Below, one piece after another: positions 1-5,500 of a stretch of 5,529 nucleotides of DNA (position 1 is the stretch's first letter; each line of letters opens with the position of its first letter). Source of the DNA: an uncultured Bacilli bacterium (GTDB lineage: Bacteria; Bacillota_I; Bacilli_A; RFN20; CAG-826). A model generated the notes under the pieces. That model made no database searches. It had not been told where the DNA came from and saw nothing but the letters and a program-made list of their open reading frames with translations. The stretch spans positions 1-5,529 of the forward strand of contig CAKPJO010000109.1 of NCBI GenBank assembly GCA_934162685.1. The letters run 5' to 3'. The position numbers and the translations under genes are program-made.

Positions 1-551
1 TCGTTAATTAAATATGCTTCTGGAGTAAAATATTCTCCTTTAATATTTTCTAAGAAATTTGTTTTCAATTCAAGACATAAGAAAAAAGAAGAATCATCTT
101 CGTCCTTTAATCCATGATATTTGATATTATATGTCGAAGCATAAATAAATCCGGATTTTTCGTAAAAATCAATATTCCCTTCTAAAAATATTGCTCCATA
201 TCCTAATTCACGCGCTTTATTTATTGAATAGTCCAATAATATTTTTCCATAGCCTTTTCTTTTATATTCATTGGCAATACAAATTGGACCTAATATTAAT
301 ATCGTTACGTCTTCATTATCTTTGTTTTTTATAGAAGATTTCACAAAAGCAGCTTGACCAATAATTTTATTATCTAATTCTATAACAAAATCAAGTTCTT
401 TAATAAAATTAACACTTTTTCTTAGTTCATGAAGTAAGAAGTGTTCAATGCATCCTGGACGATAAACATTCCAAAAACTTTCACGAACAAGATTTTCAAC
501 ATATCTATAATCTGATTCTTTTTCTAAACGAATTTTAATATTATTTTGCAT
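1..551 (-). CDS. GNAT family N-acetyltransferase, C-terminus cut off by the window edge
   Basis: Reading the minus strand from the ATG at 551-549 gives 183 residues with no stop before the window ends, so the 3' end is missing. The protein is probably nearly complete, since GNAT proteins of this type are usually 170-200 residues. The start MQNNIKIRLEKESDY is the usual first strand and helix of the fold. The acetyl-CoA pyrophosphate-binding motif is seen at about residues 88-103 (GPICIANEYKRKGYGK, matching [Q/R]xxGxG/A with K97, G100 and G102). FYEKSGF at 129-135 matches the late motif of the YhbS-like branch. It should transfer an acetyl group from acetyl-CoA to an amine in the cytoplasm; the substrate is unknown. 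An AAGGAG site (559-564 on the complement) lies 7 nt before the ATG, inside the upstream gene, and the two genes overlap by 11 nt. It is therefore translated as the third gene of the TetR-controlled operon, where it may modify the inducing compound (inference). Confidence 0.9.
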   Translation of the reverse strand, partial: MQNNIKIRLEKESDYRYVENLVRESFWNVYRPGCIEHFLLHELRKSVNFIKELDFVIELDNKIIGQAAFVKSSIKNKDNEDVTILILGPICIANEYKRKGYGKILLDYSINKARELGYGAIFLEGNIDFYEKSGFIYASTYNIKYHGLKDEDDSSFFLCLELKTNFLENIKGEYFTPEAYLIN

Positions 552-1182
552 AGTTTTTCTCCTTAAATCCATTGAATAAACACATTCCTAAAAATGCATT
601 AAAAATAGTTACAGCAAATACAGAAAATCTTTCAAATACCCCAAATATTGATTTAGGAGCAACATTAGTTCCGATAGCACCTATAAACATAAGGGTAAGC
701 GCAACTAAAGCCACTACTGAGATGTATTTATGATCATTATTACGGAATCCACTAATAATGATAATAAGTAGAGAAATAATAGATAATAAAACAACTGTGA
801 CAGTAATAACATATATATGCATTATATCTTGAAATGAGTTAGGATTACCACTTGTAGAAAGTGGGAACATCGTATAACCGATATTAGAAATATAATTCAT
901 AATACAAAACAAATATATACCAATACGCATTGGTTTTGTTAATTTATCTTTAATATAAATAACTACTAAAGTAATAGATACTATTCCACATACTCCATAT
1001 AAGGAAGATAATTGATTCCATAACATTAATGATGGTGCATCACTAGCGCTTAAATCACTTACTGCTTGTGTTAACCAGTTATAACCCGGATAAGCAAGTG
1101 GCGCAAATATAACTGCGGCACTATAAGAAATAAGTGATATTAGTCCTAATAACCCTAAGTAATTAATTAAAGTCTTTTTCAT
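541..1182 (-). CDS. DUF998 family integral membrane protein
   Basis: This is a 213-residue protein dominated by hydrophobic segments, with six probable membrane helices at about residues 8-30, 57-77, 86-107, 121-145, 153-174 and 184-204. Family-type motifs are YPGYNWLTQAVSDLSASDAP (31-50, in the first extracytoplasmic loop), GYTMFP (102-107), H122 and the ER pair at 184-185; together they point to DUF998 (Pfam PF06197). The biochemical role of this family is not established. Members often sit beside TetR regulators, and a role in membrane stress or drug response is only inference. The start ATG at 1182-1180 has GAGGTG 7 nt upstream, embedded in the last codons of the TetR gene. Only one base separates the TetR stop from this start, so the two are translationally coupled. 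The stop lies inside the acetyltransferase gene. Confidence 0.85.
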   Translation of the reverse strand: MKKTLINYLGLLGLISLISYSAAVIFAPLAYPGYNWLTQAVSDLSASDAPSLMLWNQLSSLYGVCGIVSITLVVIYIKDKLTKPMRIGIYLFCIMNYISNIGYTMFPLSTSGNPNSFQDIMHIYVITVTVVLLSIISLLIIIISGFRNNDHKYISVVALVALTLMFIGAIGTNVAPKSIFGVFERFSVFAVTIFNAFLGMCLFNGFKEKNYAK

Positions 1183-1183
1183 C

Positions 1184-1777
1184 TTATTTCACCTCGAATT
1201 GATTAGAAAACCAATCAATAAATTTAATTAAATTGTCACTTTTTTCTTCTTTAGCGGTATTTAAATCTAAATTATAGTCCATAAACGCATGAACAGTCAT
1301 AGCAAAAGAGGTTGCCGCCACATCAATGTTTTCAATATGCAATTTTTTATGTACCTCTAAAGCATAAAAAAGATTTTTTGTGGCATTAACCATGCGGTTT
1401 GTTTCTTCGATAAGAATTTTAGCCGCTAAAGGGTTAAAAGTACGTTCGGCATAAATAATTTTATAAAACTTAAGCATATTTTCTTGCGTAGTTATATTAC
1501 TATAGTTATTTATTGTTAACATAAGAATTTCTTTTAAAGATTTTCCTTCAATTAATTTAGCATAATCAATTTCATCTATTGATAAACTAGATTTAGCCTC
1601 GTTTCTTAAATATTGATAAGTAGCTTCAATGATTTCATCTTTAGATTTGAAATGATTGTATAATGATGGCTTTTTTATACCTATATATTCCGCAATTTGA
1701 GACATTGATATATTGCTTAATCCTTTTTCTGATGCTAACGATAAAGTTGCTTGTATAATTTCTTCTTTTCTATTCAT
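1184..1777 (-). CDS. TetR/AcrR family transcriptional repressor
   Basis: From the ATG at 1777-1775 this is a 197-residue protein. Residues 5-51 form a TetR_N DNA-binding domain: helix 1 (RKEEIIQATLSLASEKG), then the helix-turn-helix SMSQIAEYIGIKKPSLYNHF (24-43) and the typical KSKDEI that follows. The remaining ~145 residues are the helical ligand-binding and dimerisation domain, which is variable and does not reveal the ligand. The reading frame stays open six codons further to a TTG, but AAGGAG (1785-1790 on the complement) sits 7 nt before the inner ATG and would lie inside the longer version, so the inner ATG is preferred. It is the first gene of an operon with the DUF998 protein and the acetyltransferase. 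It very likely binds the palindrome at 1812-1827 in its own promoter, repressing all three genes until a small molecule releases it. Confidence 0.93.
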   Translation of the reverse strand: MNRKEEIIQATLSLASEKGLSNISMSQIAEYIGIKKPSLYNHFKSKDEIIEATYQYLRNEAKSSLSIDEIDYAKLIEGKSLKEILMLTINNYSNITTQENMLKFYKIIYAERTFNPLAAKILIEETNRMVNATKNLFYALEVHKKLHIENIDVAATSFAMTVHAFMDYNLDLNTAKEEKSDNLIKFIDWFSNQFEVK

Positions 1778-1784
1778 AAAATCA

Positions 1785-1790
1785 CTCCTT
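1785..1790 (-). promoter_or_regulatory. Ribosome binding site deciding the TetR start
   Basis: AAGGAG on the minus strand lies 7 nt before the ATG at 1777-1775. It supports this ATG over the TTG six codons upstream, because that longer version would contain the site. The other two genes of the operon have the same 7-nt spacing: GAGGTG at 1190-1195 for the DUF998 gene and AAGGAG at 559-564 for the acetyltransferase. Confidence 0.85.
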
Positions 1791-1806
1791 AACAATGTCG
1801 TTAGTT

Positions 1807-1835
1807 ATAATACTACCGAGCGGTAGTTTTGTCAA
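1807..1835 (-). promoter_or_regulatory. Sigma-A-type promoter of the tetR-DUF998-GNAT operon
   Basis: On the minus strand TTGACA (1835-1830), a perfect -35 box, is followed after exactly 17 nt by TATTAT (1812-1807), a good -10 box with one mismatch to TATAAT. Transcription should start near 1800, giving a leader of about 20-25 nt that contains the AAGGAG site. The spacer is filled by the palindromic operator. The promoter is assigned from sequence match and position only. Confidence 0.85.
1812..1827. promoter_or_regulatory. Palindromic TetR operator
   Basis: ACTACCGAGCGGTAGT is a perfect inverted repeat of 7 bp (ACTACCG / CGGTAGT) around a 2-bp centre. It is GC-richer than the surrounding AT-rich DNA. 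It occupies the spacer between the -35 and -10 boxes and touches the last base of the -10 box, so a bound dimer would block RNA polymerase. Length and symmetry are typical of TetR-family operators, and the adjacent tetR gene is the obvious binder (inference). No second copy was seen in the window, so control of other genes here is not indicated. Confidence 0.85.
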
Positions 1836-1902
1836 TGAAGTTACTATATTAAAATGATTTCAATTAAATATTAAAATATAAAATTGGCATATTAAAATAA
1901 TT

Positions 1903-1956
1903 AAATGTGCCAAAATGGCATAAATAATATTTACAAATGTGCCAAAATGGCATAAA
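1903..1956. repeat. Two identical 22-bp direct repeats containing TGCCA-AAA-TGGCA operators
   Basis: The copies at 1903-1924 and 1935-1956 are identical and start 32 bp apart. Each holds the inverted repeat TGCCA-AAA-TGGCA (1908-1920 and 1940-1952), 5 bp arms around AAA. A further right half-site TGGCA occurs at 1885-1889, 31 bp before the equivalent half of the first full copy, with a degenerate left half. A spacing of 31-32 bp is about three helical turns, so the sites face the same side of the DNA. They lie just before the HTH-nucleotidyltransferase gene, whose N-terminal helix-turn-helix is the likely binder (autorepression, inferred). The second copy sits in the spacer of the candidate promoter. 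Confidence 0.8.
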
Positions 1957-1958
1957 AT
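1931..1958 (+). promoter_or_regulatory. Candidate promoter of the HTH-nucleotidyltransferase gene
   Basis: TTACAA (1931-1936) and TAAAAT (1953-1958) are separated by 16 nt and could serve as -35 and -10 boxes. The second TGCCA palindrome (1940-1952) lies inside the spacer, the same layout as the divergent TetR promoter. Transcription would then begin near 1965, leaving a very short leader around GGTGAT (1965-1970), which is the only candidate ribosome binding site before the TTG at 1976. The short leader makes this assignment uncertain, and the real promoter may lie further up. Confidence 0.4.
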
Positions 1959-1975
1959 ATCAGTGGTGATAAAAA

Positions 1976-2452
1976 TTGGAACTTAAACAATACAGATTAA
2001 ACATGGGAATTTCTATTAAAGAAGCTTCAGAAACAACTGGCGTACCAATTAGAACTTACATTAGATATGAAAACGATAATTCTTATGGTAATAAATTAAA
2101 AAGAAACGCTATGTTAGAAATGTTAAAACAAAAATATGATATTACTGAAGATAAAGGCGTTTTAACAATAAAACAAATTCAAGTAGTTATTAACGATGTA
2201 TTTAAAGATTATGATGATAAAATAGATTTTTGCTATCTATTTGGAAGTTATGCTAAAGGATACGCAACAGAAACTAGTGATATAGACTTATGTATATCAA
2301 CATCTATATCTGGATTAACCTTTGTAGGATTGATAGAAAAGTTACGAAGTGCCTTATGCAAGAAAGTAGATTTAATAAGATTATCAGATTTAAGTAATAA
2401 TGAAGAACTATTAAAAGAAATCATGAAAGACGGGGTTAAGATATATTCTTAA
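1976..2452 (+). CDS. Xre-like HTH fused to MNT-type nucleotidyltransferase (antitoxin-like)
   Basis: The protein has 158 residues. Residues 1-40 resemble a Cro/Xre helix-turn-helix (SIKEASETTGVPIRTYIRYEN, where a tolerated-spacer HTH would sit). Residues 64-158 form a minimal nucleotidyltransferase: GSYAKGYATETSDIDL at 90-105 carries the GS motif and the two metal-binding aspartates D102 and D104, and a third acidic position is D132 in VDLIRL. The catalytic set therefore looks intact. In HEPN-MNT systems such proteins neutralise a HEPN RNase by adding AMP to it (family knowledge). No HEPN gene is adjacent here, so a toxin-antitoxin role is not shown. The start is TTG at 1976: an in-frame TAA at 1970-1972 blocks anything longer, and the first ATG (2003, residue 10) would cut into the HTH. 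GGTGAT lies 5 nt before the TTG. The operators upstream suggest self-regulation. It might be a solitary regulator, or its partner may be elsewhere. Confidence 0.82.
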   Translation: MELKQYRLNMGISIKEASETTGVPIRTYIRYENDNSYGNKLKRNAMLEMLKQKYDITEDKGVLTIKQIQVVINDVFKDYDDKIDFCYLFGSYAKGYATETSDIDLCISTSISGLTFVGLIEKLRSALCKKVDLIRLSDLSNNEELLKEIMKDGVKIYS

Positions 2453-2616
2453 TCTATAGCGCAATAATTTTCTTTTTATAATAAAAATAACATTTACATT
2501 TTTGCTATTTTCAATAATAAGATTATCAAGAATGCGAATTTTTTTATTTTAGTAAAAGTCTATTATTAATCCAATTAATTTTATATAATAAAAATACATA
2601 AGGGAGAGGTAAATTT
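2453..2616 (+). promoter_or_regulatory. Intergenic region with a -10 box and strong ribosome binding site
   Basis: This 164-bp gap is extremely AT-rich. TATAAT at 2584-2589 is a perfect -10 box, but the bases about 17 nt upstream (near 2561-2566) do not resemble TTGACA, so the -35 is weak. AGGGAGAGG at 2601-2609 is a strong ribosome binding site 7 nt before the ATG at 2617. No convincing terminator for the preceding gene is seen. The best inverted repeats (ATAAT-AAG-ATTAT near 2515, and an imperfect stem near 2485-2513) have no GC-rich stem, so read-through from the HTH-nucleotidyltransferase gene is possible. No gene was found in the gap. Confidence 0.6.
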
Positions 2617-4068
2617 ATGAAGAAAATTAAAGCAATTGTTAAAGACAAAACCACTATCGAATTAGTGGAACCAGGAGAAGTTGGAGATGTTATTGATTTA
2701 AGTGATTTAGTGGAAGTTGACACAAGTTACTTAGAAACAATTATTGAAGAAGGAAAAGATAGGGTTTATCTTACAAAACTTGAACAAGCAAAGAAATTAA
2801 TTAATGCAGAAAATGATGCTAAATTAGAAAAATTAAAAGAAGAAATTGATTCATTAACAAAAAGTAATGAACAAGCACTTAAACTAAAAGAACAAGAAGT
2901 TAATAATAAATACGCTAATCAAATCGCAGAACTAACTAAAAAAATAGAATTAATTGAAAATGAAAATAGGAACAAGCAAGATGCAATTACTAAAGAACAT
3001 CAAATAGCGTTATTAAACGCTAAAAATGAAAGTGAAGCAAAATATAGTAAACTAGAAAGCGATTTTAATGCTTTTAAAGTATCACAAAATACTACAATTG
3101 AGAAAAATAAATTAGAAGTTATTAATTCTTATCAAACACAAATTAATGATTTAAAAAATAAATATGATCATGATTTAGCTTTGAAAGATGCACAACTTGA
3201 GAAAAATAAAGTGGCTTTTGAACTAGAAAAAGAACAAGCACTACAAACATTAAGAGAAAATTGTGATAGTCTTATCAAACAAAAAGATGATAAGATTAAT
3301 AACTTACTAAGAACAAAAGCAAGTTTAAACGTTAAACAAACAGGTGAAGATTTAGAAGCATGGTGTGATAATGAAGTTACTTCTTATATGCAAAACGGCT
3401 TATTTAATTGTACTTGGACTAAAGATAATAAAGTTATTAAAGAAGAAGATGAAACTAAAGGATCAAAAGCTGATTATATATTCAAAGTATTTGCTAATAA
3501 CGAGCATAATGAAAATGAGTTATTAGCCGCTATATGCATGGACATGAAAGATGAAAATCCAGATTCAATTAATAAAAAATCTAATGCGGATTATTATAAG
3601 CAATTAGATAAGAATAGAATTAAAAAAGACTGCAAATATGCATTATTAGTTAGTAATTTAGAAATGGATAAGCCTAATGTTTTACCAATATTTAAAGTAA
3701 GAGAATATGAAGATATGTATGTAGTTAGACCAGCATATTTAATGACTTTTCTTAATATGATTACTTCTCTAACCACAAGATTTGCAAGTTTAATTAATAG
3801 CAAAGATAAAGAAGCATTAGAATTACAAAATAAAAACAATCTTATTGAAGAATTTGATAGTATCAAGAATACTTATTTAGATAAACCATTAGAATCTTTA
3901 GAAAAAAATGTGGAAGCTATTAGTAAGGATTCAGAAACTATTAAAAAAGTATGTCGTGACATTGATGAACAATGTGACAAAATTAATAGAAATTACATTA
4001 GTCAAATTCAAGAAAAAATTAATAAGTTTAGTTTGAAGTTAGATAGAAGTATAGTTAAAAAACTATAG
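2617..4068 (+). CDS. DUF2130 protein: long coiled coil plus PD-(D/E)XK-like domain
   Basis: The 483-residue protein has three parts. Residues 1-50 form a small N-terminal region with a run of acidic residues. Residues about 55-235 are rich in K, E, Q, N and L with heptad-like spacing and few prolines or glycines, a long coiled coil. Residues about 240-395 are recognised as DUF2130 (Pfam PF09903), with GEDLEAWC (243-250), KADYIFKV (284-291), AAICMDMKDENPDS (304-317), NADYYKQLDKNR (323-334), KYALLVSNLE (340-349) and YVVRPAYLMTFLNMITSL (368-385). A second short helical region (about 395-480) closes it. E247, D286 and D309-x-K311 are ordered like the active site of PD-(D/E)XK nucleases, as in RmuC-type proteins, which also carry coiled coils; a nuclease role is inference. 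The protein is cytoplasmic, with no signal peptide or membrane helix. The start is supported by AGGGAGAGG 7 nt upstream, and the gene ends in TAG. The next, damaged gene begins about 70 bp later on the same strand. Confidence 0.85.
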   Translation: MKKIKAIVKDKTTIELVEPGEVGDVIDLSDLVEVDTSYLETIIEEGKDRVYLTKLEQAKKLINAENDAKLEKLKEEIDSLTKSNEQALKLKEQEVNNKYANQIAELTKKIELIENENRNKQDAITKEHQIALLNAKNESEAKYSKLESDFNAFKVSQNTTIEKNKLEVINSYQTQINDLKNKYDHDLALKDAQLEKNKVAFELEKEQALQTLRENCDSLIKQKDDKINNLLRTKASLNVKQTGEDLEAWCDNEVTSYMQNGLFNCTWTKDNKVIKEEDETKGSKADYIFKVFANNEHNENELLAAICMDMKDENPDSINKKSNADYYKQLDKNRIKKDCKYALLVSNLEMDKPNVLPIFKVREYEDMYVVRPAYLMTFLNMITSLTTRFASLINSKDKEALELQNKNNLIEEFDSIKNTYLDKPLESLEKNVEAISKDSETIKKVCRDIDEQCDKINRNYISQIQEKINKFSLKLDRSIVKKL

Positions 4069-4142
4069 AATAAACTATATAATAAATATAGAATAAAACA
4101 TAATTTATAACAAAAAAGTTATAGAATAATTATATAATAAAT
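4064..4142. repeat. Three AT-rich tandem repeat copies between DUF2130 and the RecG-like gene
   Basis: The core TATAGAATAA begins at 4064, 4087 and 4120. Copies one and three are nearly identical over about 23-24 bp (TATAGAATAA followed by a variant of CTATATAATAAAT, with one base deleted and one changed). The middle copy agrees only at its left end. Copy one overlaps the last codons of the DUF2130 gene, and copy three runs directly into the reading frame of the RecG-like gene, ending at 4142. No ribosome binding site lies in the stretch. The repeats may have arisen by slippage or a small rearrangement that removed the original 5' end of the downstream gene. Confidence 0.6.
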
Positions 4143-4202
4143 CTTGCTTTTATTAAAGAAAGTACTAGCCAAACTTCAAGGGCACTTGAAGCGATTGCTG
4201 CT

Positions 4203-5021
4203 ATGCTTAATAAACACGGAACAGCAAAAGTTATGTTTGGTATAAAAGATAATGGAGAAGTTATAGGACAAGAAATCGGTAGCAAAACTATACTAGATTT
4301 ATCACAAGCTATTGCTAGTAGAATAAAACCAGTAGTAATTCCTAGTATTAATATTGAATTAATTGATAATAAATCAGTAATTGTTGTTAGTGCATCTGGA
4401 AATAATAAACCATATTCTGCCGATGGAGAATATCGTATTCGTTCTGGCAATGAAAATCGCAAAATAGAGCCAGAATTATTAAAAGAATTAATCTTTACTA
4501 ATTCCACTGAATTAATTACTAGTATGGAAGCAATTAATCAAGATTTAACTTTTAACCAATTGAAACAATTATATATCATGCATGGATTATCATTTAATGA
4601 TAAAACATTCGAGAAAAACATTGGTTTATTATGTAAAAGTGGAAAATATAATGAATTAGCGGATATTTTATCAGATAACAATAATTGTTCAATTAAAGTG
4701 GTAAGATTTGCAGGTAAGGATAAATCGGAATTATTAGTTCGTAATGAATATGGATATAAATGTATGATCCTTGCTATGCAACAAGCACTTGATTATACAC
4801 AATCATTTAATGAAACTAGAGTAATTATGGATGGTAATGCACAAAGAAAAGAAATTAAATTATTTGATGAAAAATGTTTAAGAGAAGCTTGGACTAATGC
4901 TTGCTTACATAATAGCTGGGATAAAAGGGTACCACCTGCTATTTATATATTCTCGGATCGTATTGAAATAGTATCAACAGGTGGACTACCAATTGATTTT
5001 TCAAAAAGAAGAATTTTTTGA
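4203..5021 (+). pseudogene. 5' fragment: AlbA_2 domain and start of the ATPase-like domain
   Basis: This 272-residue reading frame starts at the first available ATG, which lies inside the first helix of the AlbA_2 domain, so translation from it would remove about 20 N-terminal residues. AlbA_2 features are KVMFGIKDNGEVIGQEIG (residues 9-26 from this ATG), the IKPVVIPSINIELI strand region, VIVVSASGNNKPYSADGEYRIRSG in segments up to about residue 82, then ELLKELIF. A middle region follows with QLKQLYIMHGLSF and CSIKVVRFAGKDKSE. The RecG-C-like part begins with LREAWTNACLHNSW (nucleotides about 4878-4919), where E, N and H fit the N-box type helix, and AIYIFSDRIEIVSTGGLP, a nucleotide-fold strand and glycine loop. 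The frame ends early at the TGA 5019-5021 after SKRRIF. Confidence 0.75.
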
Positions 5022-5409
5022 TGGTGTTAGTCATCCAATAAATATTCAGCTTCAAAAAATCATGGGACAACTTGCTACTACAGAACAAACTGGTCATGGA
5101 GTACCAGAAATTGTAAAAAAATATGGTAAAGAGGCTTTCTCACTTATGGATAATCATATTACTGTAACTTTAAAGTTTCCTTATGAAATAAACATAAATA
5201 ATATTAATAGTGAAAGAAATCTAGCACCTTCTAAAAAGAAAGTGCTAGATTCTATAAAAGTAAAGCCTTCTATTACAGTTAACGAAATATCTAATGTAAC
5301 TAGTTTAAGTGTTCCAAGAATTAATCAAATAATCAAAGAGTTAAAGGGCGAAGATTTAATAGAGCGAATAGGATCTAATAAATCAGGATATTGGAAAATT
5401 AAAAAATAG
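5004..5409 (+). pseudogene. 3' fragment: rest of RecG-C-like domain and winged helix
   Basis: This is the continuation in the +1 frame. EEFFDGVSHPINIQLQKIMG and TEQTGHGVPEIVKKYG finish the RecG-C-terminal-like domain (the glycine-rich GHG follows the family pattern), then ITVTLKFPYEI. The last ~60 residues (nucleotides about 5218-5406) form a winged helix: KKKVLDSIKVKPSITVNEIS, VTSLSVPRINQIIKELKGE and LIERIGSNKSGYWKI, matching the wing pattern of MarR/LexA-like folds that bind DNA. The frame is open upstream to a GTG at 4981, but that is inside the ATPase-like domain in the wrong frame for the sequence before the A5 run and has no ribosome binding site, so it is not a real start. The gene ends in TAG at 5407-5409. 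Confidence 0.75.
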
Positions 5410-5500
5410 TAAAATATGAATGTTATACAAAGACAATAAAATCTATATCAGTATATAAAAGGATTGCTAAGCTTTCAAAAAGTTGCTTAAAAATAGTAAA

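Larger units (their letters stand above)
4137..5409 (+). pseudogene. AlbA_2 / RecG-C-terminal-like ATP-binding regulator, broken by start loss and frameshift
   Basis: Joining two reading frames gives one protein of about 424 residues with a family-typical order: an AlbA_2 (Schlafen-like, formerly AAA_4) domain, a middle region, a RecG-C-terminal / HATPase_c_4-like domain and a C-terminal winged helix. Two defects are seen. First, homology-like sequence (NLAFIKESTSQTSRALEAIA) continues upstream of the first ATG at 4203 as far as 4140; the codon before it is ATA (4137-4139), an in-frame TAG stands at 4122-4124, there is no ATG, GTG or TTG between, and no ribosome binding site. Second, frame one ends at TGA 5019-5021, while the family sequence (EEFFDGVSHP) continues in the +1 frame. 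Removing one A from the A5 run at 5003-5007 restores SKEEFFDGVSHP. Intact members are thought to act as DNA-binding regulators. The bases otherwise look coding, with no other stops, so the damage is recent or partly a sequencing error. Confidence 0.75.

Noticed and set aside
1778..1795. Longer TetR protein from an upstream TTG
   Set aside because: The AAGGAG site for the inner ATG falls inside this extension, and the TetR_N domain is complete from the inner ATG.
1903..1956. Short repeats as a CRISPR array
   Set aside because: There are only two full copies with a 10-bp gap; the internal palindrome and promoter position fit operators.
2453..2560. Terminator after the HTH-nucleotidyltransferase gene
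   Set aside because: The inverted repeats seen are nearly pure A/T with short or mismatched stems, so they are not distinguishable from chance in such AT-rich DNA.
3594..3866. Minus-strand reading frame of 90 codons
   Set aside because: It lies wholly inside the conserved DUF2130 domain on the opposite strand, has no ribosome binding site and a composition explained by reversed codons.
4130..4507. Minus-strand reading frame of 125 codons
   Set aside because: It is antisense to the recognisable AlbA_2 domain; its leucine/isoleucine/serine-rich sequence is what reversed AT-rich coding DNA gives.
5019..5021. TGA read as tryptophan (Mycoplasma-type code) to repair the RecG-like gene
   Set aside because: Reading through gives only two tryptophans and a cysteine before a TAG, while the family sequence lies in another frame; elsewhere tryptophan is encoded by TGG.
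2617..5409. A complete defence island formed by HTH-MNT, DUF2130 and the RecG-like gene
   Set aside because: The co-occurrence is suggestive, but the last gene is broken, the spacings are not operon-like and no known defence system with this gene set is recognised.
5466..5490. Hairpin TAAGC / GCTTA before the final terminator
   Set aside because: The stem is only 5 bp with an 11-13 nt loop and no T tract.
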